The notes beneath the pieces were generated by a model. That model did not search any database and was not told the origin of the DNA. It worked only from the letters and a program-made list of their open reading frames with translations. Positions 35,607 through 43,339 of a stretch of DNA of 64,000 nt are shown piece by piece. Each line of letters opens with the position of its first letter. Positions within the stretch are counted from its first letter, which is position 1. The DNA comes from AC-32 sp963717725 (GTDB taxonomy: Bacteria; Actinomycetota; Thermoleophilia; Gaiellales; Gaiellaceae), in the NCBI GenBank assembly GCA_963717725.1, contig CAVQWS010000019.1, positions 145,550-209,549 on the forward strand, read 5' to 3'. The position numbers and the translations under genes were made by a program.

Positions 35607-36805
35607 TCGACCTCAAAGCCGCGCGGGCAGATCCCGACCGCGTGCGGCCCGGGATCGCGCGAAAGGGTGGCGCCGAGGCGTTCGACGAGCTGCTGGCAGC
35701 GGACGAGCGCTGGCGCGAGCTCGTGCCGCGAGTAGACGAGCTGCGCGGCCGCCAGAAGCTGAAGGGCAAGCCGACAGCCGAGCAGGTAGCGGAGCTGAAG
35801 ACGGTCAAGGAGGACCTGCGCCGGCTCGAGGAGGAGCTGTCGGCGGCCGAGGCCGAGCGCGATGAGCTGCTCCAGAAGGTTCCGAATCCCGCCCACGAGT
35901 CGGTGCCCGACGACGCCCAGGACGACTCCGAGGGCGAGGTCGTCCGCGAGGTCGGCGAGCGGCCGCAGCTCGACGAGCCGAAAGAGCATCTCGAGCTCGG
36001 CCGCTTCGAGATGGAGCGCGGCGCGCGTCTCTCCGGCTCGCGCTTCGGCTACATCGTCGGCGACACCGCGCGCCTCGCGCTGGCGCTCTACCGCTGGGCG
36101 CTCGATCGCGCGGTGGCGGCCGGGTTCTCGCCGGTGATCCCGCCCGTGCTGGTGCGCGAGGAGGCGATGTACGGCACCGGCTTCTTCCCGGCCGAGCGCT
36201 TCGAGATCTACGAGGTGGTGGACGAGGGCCTCTACCTGACCGGCACCTCAGAGGTCGCACTCGCCGGCCTGCACATGGGCGAGATCCTCGACCGCGACGA
36301 GCTGCCGCTCCGCTACACGGCCTTCTCGACCAACTTCCGCCGCGAGGCCGGTGCCGCCGGGCGCGACACGCGCGGGATGTTCCGCGTCCACCAGTTCAAC
36401 AAGGTCGAGCTGTTCGCGTACGTGCTGCCGGAGGACTCGTGGGAAGAGCACGAGCGGCTGCTCGCGATCGAGGAGTCGCTCGCGCAGGAGCTCGGCCTTC
36501 CCTACCGCGTCGTCAACATCGAGGCGAGCGAGCTGAGCGCGGCCGCGGCCAAGCGCTACGACCTCGAGGCGTGGTTCCCGTCACAGCAGCGCTACCGCGA
36601 GCTCACCTCCGCCTCGAACACGACCGACTACCAGTCCCGCCGCCTCGGCATCCGCTACCGAGCGAACAACCACACCGAGTACGTGCACACGCTGAACGGC
36701 ACGGCCGTCACCGACCGCTGGGCGCTGGCGGTGCTCGAGAATTTCCAGGGCGAGGTGCCCGAGGTGCTGCGGGAGTTCGGTGCTCCCGCGAGGATCGAGC
36801 CGTGA
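35603..36805 (+). CDS. serS: Seryl-tRNA synthetase
   Basis: 400 aa class II synthetase. N-terminal coiled-coil arm (about 40-100: RGRQKLKGKPTAEQVAELKT, LRRLEEELSAAEAERDELLQ), then motif 1, motif 2 (FSTNFRREAGAAGRDTRGMF) and motif 3 (GTAVTDRWALAVLENF). The TSASNTTDYQSRR segment and the TGTSEVALAGLH serine pocket are present. It starts with TTG at 35603. Three genes downstream sits a tRNA-Ser, its cognate substrate. Confidence 0.97.
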   Translation: MIDLKAARADPDRVRPGIARKGGAEAFDELLAADERWRELVPRVDELRGRQKLKGKPTAEQVAELKTVKEDLRRLEEELSAAEAERDELLQKVPNPAHESVPDDAQDDSEGEVVREVGERPQLDEPKEHLELGRFEMERGARLSGSRFGYIVGDTARLALALYRWALDRAVAAGFSPVIPPVLVREEAMYGTGFFPAERFEIYEVVDEGLYLTGTSEVALAGLHMGEILDRDELPLRYTAFSTNFRREAGAAGRDTRGMFRVHQFNKVELFAYVLPEDSWEEHERLLAIEESLAQELGLPYRVVNIEASELSAAAAKRYDLEAWFPSQQRYRELTSASNTTDYQSRRLGIRYRANNHTEYVHTLNGTAVTDRWALAVLENFQGEVPEVLREFGAPARIEP

Positions 36806-36963
36806 GCCGGCTGCGCCGCTCGCTCTATCGCTCCGCCAGGTTGCTCGGGGATGCCGAGGCACTCGGCTCCGGCGATCCAAAGCGCATCACGCGGCGCGCG
36901 AAGAACAAGCTGCTGGCCCGGGCGCTCGGCCGCTCGGGCTTCTGGCGCTCGCTCTGGCGTTAG
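36802..36963 (+). CDS. Small conserved basic protein (53 aa)
   Basis: 53 aa, very basic: VSRLRRSLYRSARLLGDAEA, DPKRITRRAKNKLLARALGR, then SGFWRSLWR. The GTG overlaps the serS stop by four bases. This short Arg/Lys-rich pattern ending in W-x-x-L-W is a recurrent small protein of actinobacteria as far as I recall; nucleic-acid or membrane binding is possible. It ends eleven bases before tRNA-Ser. Confidence 0.7.
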   Translation: MSRLRRSLYRSARLLGDAEALGSGDPKRITRRAKNKLLARALGRSGFWRSLWR

Positions 36964-36974
36964 GCTCACGACCC

Positions 36975-37063
36975 GGCGGGGTGCCGGAGCGGTCGAACGG
37001 GGCGGTCTTGAAAATCGCTGCCGGGGGCAACCTCGGCCGTGGGTTCGAATCCCACCCCCGCCG
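36975..37063 (+). tRNA. tRNA-Ser (anticodon TGA)
   Basis: Acceptor GGCGGGG/CCCCGCC with discriminator G, D arm, anticodon loop CTTGAAA (anticodon TGA), an 18-base variable arm, T arm GTGGGTTCGAATCCCAC. 89 bases with no encoded CCA. It lies three genes after serS. The DNA downstream changes character (sparse, short genes), so its 3' end is a candidate integration site. Confidence 0.97.
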
Positions 37064-37464
37064 CTAGATCAAGCCGAAAACGGCCTGGCTGCTGGCTTTG
37101 CGCCCTCTCGGCGCCGACCATCAGCGCCTTGCGGCTGTCCGCTCAAGAGGGGCTAGAGGGGCCTGATTCTGGCGCTCGCTGGCGCGCAAAATGGCGCGCA
37201 CCCCGGAAGAGTAGTTCGTACCGATGGCCTGCAGGAGGTTCCTACCGATGGCCTGCACGATGCGCGGGTGTAGACCATGGGCAGCGGGCCGGGTGCCCGG
37301 CGCATCTCCCCGTCGTAGGGGAAGGCTCTTAACCCAGTAAGCCGCCCTTGCTGACAGCCGCGCCCGGCTCGCCCCCTCTCGCCTGGTGGATTTCGTCCTC
37401 GCTGCTGGACACTCGGCCCCCGGCTACTCCTTCGGCTTCGGCTTGCCGACGCTGCCGAGCTTCG
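37064..37464. other. Gene-poor stretch after tRNA-Ser
   Basis: No convincing gene. It begins with a small GCCG-AAAA-CGGC hairpin seven bases after the tRNA, a possible terminator. It also holds the duplicated 15-mer annotated separately. Codon structure on either strand looks random. This is the left edge of the proposed island. Confidence 0.5.
37219..37257. repeat. Direct repeat, two copies of a 15-mer
   Basis: TACCGATGGCCTGCA occurs at 37219-37233 and 37243-37257, a period of 24 bases, separated by GGAGGTTCC. Two identical direct copies at this spacing can be binding sites of a recombinase or regulator. No third copy is seen. The element is between tRNA-Ser and the first island gene. Confidence 0.6.
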
Positions 37465-37614
37465 CTAGCCCTGCTTCACGACAGCAGGCGCCTGCTTGAT
37501 GGCGGCACCAACGACGACGGCGGCGGTGCCCTCTGCAGCGCCCTGAGCTATCGCGCCGCTCATGCTTCGCTCCTCAGCGCGCGGCGCCTCATCGACTCGG
37601 TTGAACTCTGACAT
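37465..37614 (-). CDS. Small Ala-rich protein (49 aa)
   Basis: 49 aa: an acidic N-terminus (MSEFNRVDEAPRAEERSMSG) followed by AIAQGAAEGTAAVVVGAAIK and QAPAVVKQG. A GAGAGGA ribosome-binding site lies about six bases before the ATG, which supports a real gene. The Ala/Gly/Val stretch could be a short hydrophobic helix. No family is recognised. The opposite strand has an open frame of poorer quality that I discount. Confidence 0.5.
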   Translation of the reverse strand: MSEFNRVDEAPRAEERSMSGAIAQGAAEGTAAVVVGAAIKQAPAVVKQG

Positions 37615-37775
37615 GGCTTTCCTCTCTTCCGGGCGAACCAGAGTACGGGCGCCCCCGGACGAAGCTGGTGGGGCTTAGGTCCAGCCGCGCGTGCACCTCG
37701 TGCCAACTGGCCGCTTGTCAACGATCGGTGGCTAGGTGAGAACCGCCTGTCCTGCCACACACGGAGGTACGACCG

Positions 37776-38174
37776 ATGTCCACCGGACCGGAAGGCGACG
37801 AGCAGGCTTCACCAAACACGGAAGGCACATCAGCACCGCCGGAGGCAACTGCACCACCCGAGCCGCCGGCCGCACCGGCCGCACCACCGGAGCCAACCGT
37901 TACCCGGTGGGAGTTAGAGCAACGCAAGTCGGCACTCGCCTCGGTGGTTGCCAGCGAGGTACGGCAAGGCTGGAACGTGCAGAGCCAGAGCGACTACTAG
38001 GCCGTGATGATCAAGCCCGCCCAGAAGGTCAACCACATCCTGCACATGATCCTGACGATCCTCACCGTGGGCCTCTGGGCAATCGTTTGGATCATCCTCG
38101 TGCTCACGCGTGGGAAGGAGAAGCGCGAGGTCATCGGTGCGGACGAGTACGGCGACACGAACATCCGGCGCTAA
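37776..38174 (+). pseudogene. Small membrane-anchored protein interrupted by an in-frame amber codon
   Basis: The first part (37776-38000) reads as a Pro/Ala-rich segment then RWELEQRKSALASVVASEVR, QGWNVQSQSDY and a TAG at 37998-38000. Reading on in the same frame gives AVMIKPAQKVNHILHMILTI, LTVGLWAIVWIILVLTRGKE and a GADEYGD end, to TAA at 38174. The whole span is 133 codons. Related actinobacterial and phage proteins have a W-x-V-x-S-x-SDYQAV block leading straight into a transmembrane segment and VDEYGN. The TAG therefore sits where glutamine (CAG) is expected, a single C-to-T change. An ATG at 38007 could still produce the 55-aa second half. Confidence 0.7.
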
Positions 38175-38222
38175 CGGCCCAGCTGGACAGTGCAACTATT
38201 CTCAGGGGCGGGAGGTTCCCAG

Positions 38223-38348
38223 GTGACCAGAAGCAGCAACGTGATCGGAAAAGCGTTCGACGTGGTTGGCGTAGTGCTGTTCGTCTACCTCGCGCTGTTC
38301 ATCCTTGTCATTGGTGGGCTCGCGCTCGGAGCGTGGATCATCGGCTGA
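38223..38348 (+). CDS. Small transmembrane protein (41 aa)
   Basis: 41 aa: VTRSSNVIGKAFDVVGVV then LFVYLALFILVIGGLALGAW and IIG, one long hydrophobic helix after a short polar start. A GGGAGG ribosome-binding site precedes the GTG. It belongs to the run of small membrane proteins in this island. Function unknown. Confidence 0.55.
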   Translation: MTRSSNVIGKAFDVVGVVLFVYLALFILVIGGLALGAWIIG

Positions 38349-38398
38349 CTGGCGAGTCGCCGAGGCAGGATGACCCGTATACGACTACAGGAGATGAC

Positions 38399-38488
38399 GT
38401 GATCCGGGGACGCAAGCCCTTGACGAAGGTGCTGATCGTGATCGGGTTCATCATCTTCGTGCAGATCGTGCTGTACTACTCGAACTAA
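38399..38488 (+). CDS. Very small transmembrane protein (29 aa)
   Basis: 29 aa: VIRGRKPLTKVLIVIGFIIF then VQIVLYYSN, a single hydrophobic helix with a basic N-terminus. CAGGAG stands six bases upstream of the GTG. Small size makes the call uncertain, but the arrangement with the preceding gene supports it. Confidence 0.45.
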   Translation: MIRGRKPLTKVLIVIGFIIFVQIVLYYSN

Positions 38489-38628
38489 GGCGAGGCCCGA
38501 AGCCTGGCCGAGTAGTTCACCTCGCGTAGAGACACGAGTCGCGCACGCGGCAGCCCACTGCGTTCCCTTAGGTGAAGAGACGGGAGGGGTAGGTCGCCAT
38601 CGTGGGGGCGAGGTCCACGACCCCCGGC

Positions 38629-39018
38629 TCAGCCGATGTGCTCGATCCCGTCGGGCAGCCCGACCCACGGGTGCATGCGCTCCTCCCACACCGAGACACG
38701 CGGTGCGGGGAAGTTCGGGTCGGCGAACGCGCCTACCGGCACCGTGATGTGCTCTGTGACTCCCCAGTAGACGTTCGCACCGCAGCGCGGGCAGAAGAAG
38801 AAGCGAGTGCTCCTCGCAATCGTCGGAAATGCGAACACATACTCGGTCGCGTCGCCGTCAATTCGCACCCGCTCCCGGGGCCAGCGCGCCTGCACCCCGA
38901 ACACGCTCCCTGTGCGCCGCTGGCAGCCGAGGCAGTGGCAGATCGAGACCCTGACAGGGTCGCCCTCGACCTCGACCGTGAGCTGCCCGCACGAGCAGGA
39001 CGCGCGTCGCGTCGCCAT
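38629..39018 (-). CDS. GFA/CENP-V family zinc protein
   Basis: 129 aa. Zinc ligands of the glutathione-dependent formaldehyde-activating (GFA/CENP-V) fold are all visible: ASCSCGQLTV (CxC), ICHCLGCQRRTGS (CxCxxC) and FFCPRCGANVYW (CxxC). The last segment, HPWVGLPDG, is also usual. Actinobacteria generally lack glutathione, so the name is only a fold label. ATG at 39018. Flanked by sparse DNA. Confidence 0.88.
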   Translation of the reverse strand: MATRRASCSCGQLTVEVEGDPVRVSICHCLGCQRRTGSVFGVQARWPRERVRIDGDATEYVFAFPTIARSTRFFFCPRCGANVYWGVTEHITVPVGAFADPNFPAPRVSVWEERMHPWVGLPDGIEHIG

Positions 39019-39440
39019 GTCGGCACGCTACCGCGCTGGACGAGGCGCGGGGGGCTCACTGACCCGTCTGCCGCCGGGCGTCGGCCCCGGCGCGAAGCCC
39101 TCGCGCGGAAGGGGTGCCTGAGCAGGCGAATCGCCTAGGGCCTCGGGCCTTGCTGCTGTCGGCTCGCCCCGCCGCCAATCCTCTACCGCTCGTCGCGGCT
39201 GAGCGGCCCGCTGACGGCCTTCGGCTCGATTCCCCAGGCTGCGGCGGCTTCCTCGCGGCTCAGCGCCCAGGTTCAGCCTTATGCCCGAGGTCACAACCAA
39301 CCGCCGGGCCACCGGTGCTGGTCGTTGAGGACGTGGCCGAAGGAGACGCGGCCTGAAACGGCCACTAGCGGCCTCGTCGTCTCGGCGGCCGACAACGCGG
39401 AGCATCCACCGGAACGGTTGCGCTGGTCCGGGTGACTGAC
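39019..39440. other. Intergenic stretch, no supported gene
   Basis: Open frames here have Arg/Pro-dominated, shadow-like composition. The stretch contains repeated CTCGCGGCT-type words and a short GGCC-ACTAGC-GGCC palindrome near 39360. I see no gene, RNA or terminator that I can support. Confidence 0.5.
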
Positions 39441-39956
39441 TCAGCGCCCGGGTGGTGGACCCGGAGGGCCGAGGATGTCGTACGCCCACTTGTCCGCGAT
39501 GGGCAGGAGCAGGTCCATGTCCGGTGGACCCTCGGGCGGCGGCGGCAGGACGTGCTGGGGGGCGGGCTCAGCGATCTCTCTGAGAAGTCCCTCGAACTTC
39601 GCTCCTCCCGCCCAGACGAGCATCTTCCCCCCGTTGGGCCCGCCGAAGAAGGTGTGGGGCACGCCCTTGGGGCCGAAGGCAAACCCACCGGCTGTCAGGG
39701 TCAGGTGCGCGTCGCCGATGTAGACCTCGCATTCGCCCTCGTGGACGTAGAACCATTCGTCCTCGTCGCGGTGGACGTGCCAAGGCGAGCCCACCCCCGG
39801 CGGCGTCTCGATATCCATCACGCTGTACTGGCCAGCAGTGTCGTCTGCGCCGATCTTGATCGTTACGAGGGCGCCGAACAGCCAGAAATCCTCGCCTTCC
39901 TCCTCACGCAACCCGTACCCGAACCTTGTCCGCTCGCTAGAGGTGGTCGTGGACAT
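39441..39956 (-). CDS. Cupin-domain protein
   Basis: 171 aa single-domain cupin. Metal ligands fit the standard motifs: GSPWHVHRDEDEWFYVHEGE (HxHxxxxE) and GPKGVPHTFFGGPNGGK with the motif 2 His. Related to the quercetinase/mannose-isomerase-like small cupins. A long Pro-rich segment (PQHVLPPPPEGPPD) precedes the C-terminus. Substrate unknown. ATG at 39956; a 236-base gap separates it from the divergent HTH gene. Confidence 0.85.
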   Translation of the reverse strand: MSTTTSSERTRFGYGLREEEGEDFWLFGALVTIKIGADDTAGQYSVMDIETPPGVGSPWHVHRDEDEWFYVHEGECEVYIGDAHLTLTAGGFAFGPKGVPHTFFGGPNGGKMLVWAGGAKFEGLLREIAEPAPQHVLPPPPEGPPDMDLLLPIADKWAYDILGPPGPPPGR

Positions 39957-40192
39957 GAGCCCTCCTTCGTTGCCGGTGCGAGCAGCTTGTCACCTTCGTT
40001 GTTAGCCGGTCAATGCGCTCGTACGGTGTCGCTCGCGCTCCCGTCTGTGCTGCTGGCGGCTCGAACGAAGCGCTCGGCCGCCTTGTTGCGCCCCGCCTGG
40101 GACGACCTCGATGCGCCAGACCTCTTGCGCCATCGGCCGACGCTAGCGCTCGCGGCGGAAAGCGCTCAACAGTCGAGCCGATAGACAGAGGG

Positions 40193-40708
40193 ATGAGCAC
40201 GAGCGAGACAGAGCGGACAGGACGACCACTAACACCCCCCATCCCCCGGGGGCGGACCCGGCCGAATCCACGGGGGCGCCTGCTGCGGGTCAGAGAAGTA
40301 GCCGCCCGGCTGGGGATCGGCAAGAGCACCACCTACGCGCTGATCGCCCGAGGCGACCTGCCCGCGATTCAGCTTCGCGGCCGAGGCAGCACCGTGCTCG
40401 TGGACGAGAACGAACTGCTTCCTGCTGCAGCTCGTCGGCTACGCCTGGGTGTTCTCGTCGTGGTGGCTGCTCGCCTATTCGATCGGGCTTGGGGCGGCCG
40501 TGACATTCCTCGCGTGGCTGGTCGCAAAGAGGAGCGGGTCTCGGTTCCTATACGCGAGCGGCTGAGCTCATGCGGAAGGCTGTCGAGTAAGACTAACCCC
40601 CGTTGGCTTCCTTGGCGATCTGCTGGATCCGCTCCGCCTAGGTCGACCGTTTACGGGTGGAAGGAGGCGGCCGGGCGGCGAGCCGCTCCGAGTCAGCTCG
40701 GTAAGTAG
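40193..40708 (+). CDS. Excisionase-type helix-turn-helix protein with atypical C-terminus
   Basis: 171 aa in this frame. Residues 30-85 are a clear MerR/excisionase HTH: LLRVREVAARLGIGKSTTYA, LIARGDLPAIQLRGRG and STVLVDENELL. After about residue 80 the sequence becomes Arg-rich and non-family-like. In the next frame the same DNA encodes a hydrophobic stretch (CFLLQLVGYAWVFSSWWLLA and SIGLGAAVTFLAWLVAKRSG) ending at TGA 40563-40565. So either a small overlapping membrane protein exists or the HTH gene is frameshifted or truncated. Such HTH proteins commonly belong to integrated elements. Confidence 0.6.
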   Translation: MSTSETERTGRPLTPPIPRGRTRPNPRGRLLRVREVAARLGIGKSTTYALIARGDLPAIQLRGRGSTVLVDENELLPAAARRLRLGVLVVVAARLFDRAWGGRDIPRVAGRKEERVSVPIRERLSSCGRLSSKTNPRWLPWRSAGSAPPRSTVYGWKEAAGRRAAPSQLGK

Positions 40709-40738
40709 TCTCGCGCAGCGGCGCGGTTGCCACGACTG

Positions 40739-41386
40739 CTAGTGAGCAACTACGAAGTTGCCATCGTCAAGCCTGATGCCACGACTTCCGTCGAAGTCGC
40801 TAAACGGGCCGAAAATGTTTGAGCAGCTGGCGAAAACGTCATCGACGGGCATGATCACGGAGAAAAGCATGTCGCGACCCGTGCCCGGATAGCCGTGGTC
40901 GCTGATGAGAATGTAGTAGGGGTGGCCGATCGCCGCCCCGACGCTCGAGTGCTCGATCAACCCGCCGACGATTGCGTTGTTCTCGAAGACGTTCAGGCAG
41001 AAGACGCTGCCGCCGAAGTTGAGCTCGCTCGGAACCGGCGCAAGGTAGGGCGCCCAAATGCCGGGATCAAAGTGAGCCGAGAAGGTCCCGACGGCCCCGT
41101 CCGAGCAGGTGACGGAGCACACCGCACGGTCGGGGGACGCGGCGCTCGCACTGACGGAGATGGTGACGGCGCGGTACTCGATGCGGTCCGGCAGCGAACC
41201 GGCGCGGCTGCCCGTGCCAAACACTGCGGCGCGACCTGGGGACGTGTTGCAAAGCCGCTTGCCGGATGCGGTCACAGTCACCGCTCCTGATCGACAGACC
41301 ACGGGATGCGCGCGCTTGCTGGGAGTCGCTGCTGACGCGGTCGCTGCGAAGACGATGATCACGAACGCTACGAGCGTCACTCTCAT
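40739..41386 (-). CDS. Secreted protein of unknown function
   Basis: 215 aa. ATG at 41386 gives the signal peptide MRVTLVAFVIIVFAATASAA. The mature part has four or more cysteines (VVCRSGAVTVTASGKRLCNT, CSVTCSDGAVGTFSAHFD, VFCLNVFENNAIVGG), likely disulfide-paired, and an aromatic/Gly-rich beta pattern. No family is recognised. Base composition is somewhat less GC-rich than neighbours, in line with transfer. Confidence 0.65.
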   Translation of the reverse strand: MRVTLVAFVIIVFAATASAATPSKRAHPVVCRSGAVTVTASGKRLCNTSPGRAAVFGTGSRAGSLPDRIEYRAVTISVSASAASPDRAVCSVTCSDGAVGTFSAHFDPGIWAPYLAPVPSELNFGGSVFCLNVFENNAIVGGLIEHSSVGAAIGHPYYILISDHGYPGTGRDMLFSVIMPVDDVFASCSNIFGPFSDFDGSRGIRLDDGNFVVAH

Positions 41387-41599
41387 AAGTTCCCGCCTTT
41401 GTGGCGTTTGCACCTTACTAGACGGGTAGCGCGAACCCGATCTTCCGGCTAACCGTCCGCTTGATCGGATAATCGACCTTGGCGCTATCGACATGCGGCG
41501 CTCCGGTTTGAGATGCCTTGAGGATCGCCGGCTCGAACCGAATGACGTGCACCGATCGGTTCCCGCCACTAACAGCAGGAGACCCGCAACACTGTCCCC

Positions 41600-42937
41600 G
41601 TGCAGCCGGAGACGCGATACGCACGCAGTGGTGACATCAACATCGCGTACACGGTCACAGGCGCTGGGCCCTTCGATGTGATCTTCGTGCCGGGCTTCGT
41701 CTCCAACGTCGAGCTGGACTGGGGCGACCCGCTGCGAGCAGCCTTCCTGCGCCGGATCGCCTCCTTCTCGCGGCTGATCATGCTCGACAAGCGAGGCACC
41801 GGCCTCTCCGACCGTGTGTCGGGCGTGCCCGACCTTGAGACACGTATGGACGACATCCGTGCTGTTATGGACGCGGCAGGTTCAGAGCGCGCGGCGCTCT
41901 TCGGCCTCGCCGATGGAGGATCGCTCGCCATCCTCTTCGCGGCCACCTACCCAGAGCGCACCGTGGGACTCGTCCTTTATGCGACCCTCCCGCGCTACGT
42001 CAAGTCACCCGACTTTCCATGGGCGCCGGCTCGAGAGGAGGCCGAGCGCGAGATCGCCGAGCTCGAGCGCCGCTGGGGCACACCTGAACTGGCGTCTGAG
42101 TGGCTGAGCGGTCAGGATGGAGGCGCAGCGGAAGAGCTCGCGGCGCTGATGCGCCGAAGTGCGAGCCCAGGCGCGGCGGCCGCGCTCCAGCGGATGAATC
42201 TCGAAATCGACGTCAGCCACCTGCTCGGCGCAGTCCGGGTCCCAACACTCGTCCTCCACCGTACGGGGCACGTGATTGATGTCCGGGGCGGTCGCTTCCT
42301 CGCCCAGCGGATCTCAGGCGCGCGGTTCATCGAGCTCGATGGCAGCGAGAGCCTTCCCTACCTGGGCGATTCCGAACGCCTCCTCGGAGAGATCGAGCGC
42401 TTCCTCACTGACCTTTGGGAAGGCGGCGGTTGGGAGGAAGCCGAGCCCGAGCGGATTCTCGCCACGGTGCTCTTTTCGGACATCGTCGGCTCCAGCGAGA
42501 GGGTCGCCTCGCTTGGCGACCGGGCCTGGCGCGAGGTGCTCGAGCGCCATCACGAGCTCGTGCGCCGCCAGCTGGTCCGCTACCGGGGCAAAGAGGTGGA
42601 CACAGTCGGAGACGGCTTCTTCGCCTCCTTCGACGGCCCAGCCAGGGCCGTCCGCTGCGGCCGGGCGATCGCCAGTACCGTTGCCGAACTGGGCTTGGAG
42701 GTGCGGGTAGGCCTGCACACCGGTGAGTGCGAGCTCGTCGACGGCAAGGTTGCCGGCATCGCGGTCCACACAGGCGCACGAGTCGCCTCGCTCGCGGAAC
42801 CGGGAGAGGTGCTCGTATCCAGCACCGTCAGGGATCTGGTCGCCGGCTCGGGAATCTCCTTCGAGGACCGAGGCACACACGAGCTGACAGGCATTCCGGG
42901 CGAGTGGCGGTTGTATCGGGTTAGCCTGAGGGACTGA
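41600..42937 (+). CDS. Alpha/beta-hydrolase-fold sensor fused to class III adenylate/guanylate cyclase
   Basis: 445 aa. Residues 1-270 are an alpha/beta-hydrolase fold of the type often fused to cyclases (FVPGFVSNVELDW, DKRGTGLSDRV, LFAATYPERT). The nucleophile elbow reads GLADGG with Ala104 where GxSxGG has Ser. The segment that normally holds the catalytic His reads GSESLPYLGD. Residues 285-445 are a class III cyclase: LATVLFSDIVGSSE with metal Asp294, and RGKEVDTVGDGFFASF with Lys331 and Asp338. The cyclase looks active, while the hydrolase domain is probably a ligand sensor. GTG start. Confidence 0.85.
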   Translation: MQPETRYARSGDINIAYTVTGAGPFDVIFVPGFVSNVELDWGDPLRAAFLRRIASFSRLIMLDKRGTGLSDRVSGVPDLETRMDDIRAVMDAAGSERAALFGLADGGSLAILFAATYPERTVGLVLYATLPRYVKSPDFPWAPAREEAEREIAELERRWGTPELASEWLSGQDGGAAEELAALMRRSASPGAAAALQRMNLEIDVSHLLGAVRVPTLVLHRTGHVIDVRGGRFLAQRISGARFIELDGSESLPYLGDSERLLGEIERFLTDLWEGGGWEEAEPERILATVLFSDIVGSSERVASLGDRAWREVLERHHELVRRQLVRYRGKEVDTVGDGFFASFDGPARAVRCGRAIASTVAELGLEVRVGLHTGECELVDGKVAGIAVHTGARVASLAEPGEVLVSSTVRDLVAGSGISFEDRGTHELTGIPGEWRLYRVSLRD

Positions 42938-42991
42938 GCTCGCGCACATTTGCCGCGTCGGGAACATCCGCCGCGCGATTCTCGAGGCTGG

Positions 42992-43232
42992 TCAAGAAAG
43001 GCCGTGTGATCGCGAACTCGGCGGCGCTGGTCGGTGGAACGTTCCGCGCAGACAGCCGACCTGGCCCGTGCAGTCGCTGCACAAAGCGGCTCAGGCTTCC
43101 CGCGCCAGCGCTCAGCGTCTTGGTGCAGCTGCCGTGGGCGGTCGGGGCCGCGGGAGCGCGACTGCCGCTCGAACCGTAGAGCGCGACAATCACGGCGATC
43201 ACAGCGGTGGGCAGCGCTCGCCTTGTTTCCAC
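42992..43232 (-). pseudogene. Remnant of a secreted right-handed beta-helix protein
   Basis: From a GTG at 43232 a signal-like segment (LPTAVIAVIVALYGSSGS) leads to GSCTKTLSAGAGSLSRFVQR. The frame breaks near 43060-43070 and the expected GQVGCLRGTF is found in the next frame, ending at TGA 42992-42994. The two blocks fit the N-terminus of pectate-lyase-like beta-helix proteins of the same bacterial group, but the entire helix domain is missing. This appears to be a truncated and frameshifted remnant. The rest of the 400-base gap shows no gene. Confidence 0.5.
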
Positions 43233-43339
43233 GACTCAGAGGCACCGAGCCTACCGAGACCTGTGGTCGACAACCCGGCCGAGAAGCCGAAAAACGGCAT
43301 GAAAGAGCAGGATCACCGCAATCGGACTAGCGTTCGATC

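Noticed and set aside
37348..37611. 87-codon plus-strand open frame in the island
   Set aside because: Low-quality Ser/Leu/Arg composition and no ribosome-binding site; the minus-strand 49-aa gene with a good RBS is preferred.
37998..38000. TAG as pyrrolysine or other recoding signal
   Set aside because: No recoding element is visible and serS, ppk1 and other genes show no such usage; a C-to-T nonsense change is simpler.
39028..39489. 153-codon minus-strand frame between GFA and cupin
   Set aside because: Arg/Pro/Gly-dominated, overlaps the cupin C-terminus, and lacks any motif.
36975..43339. att duplication of the tRNA-Ser 3' end
   Set aside because: I found no second copy of the T-arm sequence downstream to 43.4 kb; only a short hairpin-like match near 43284.
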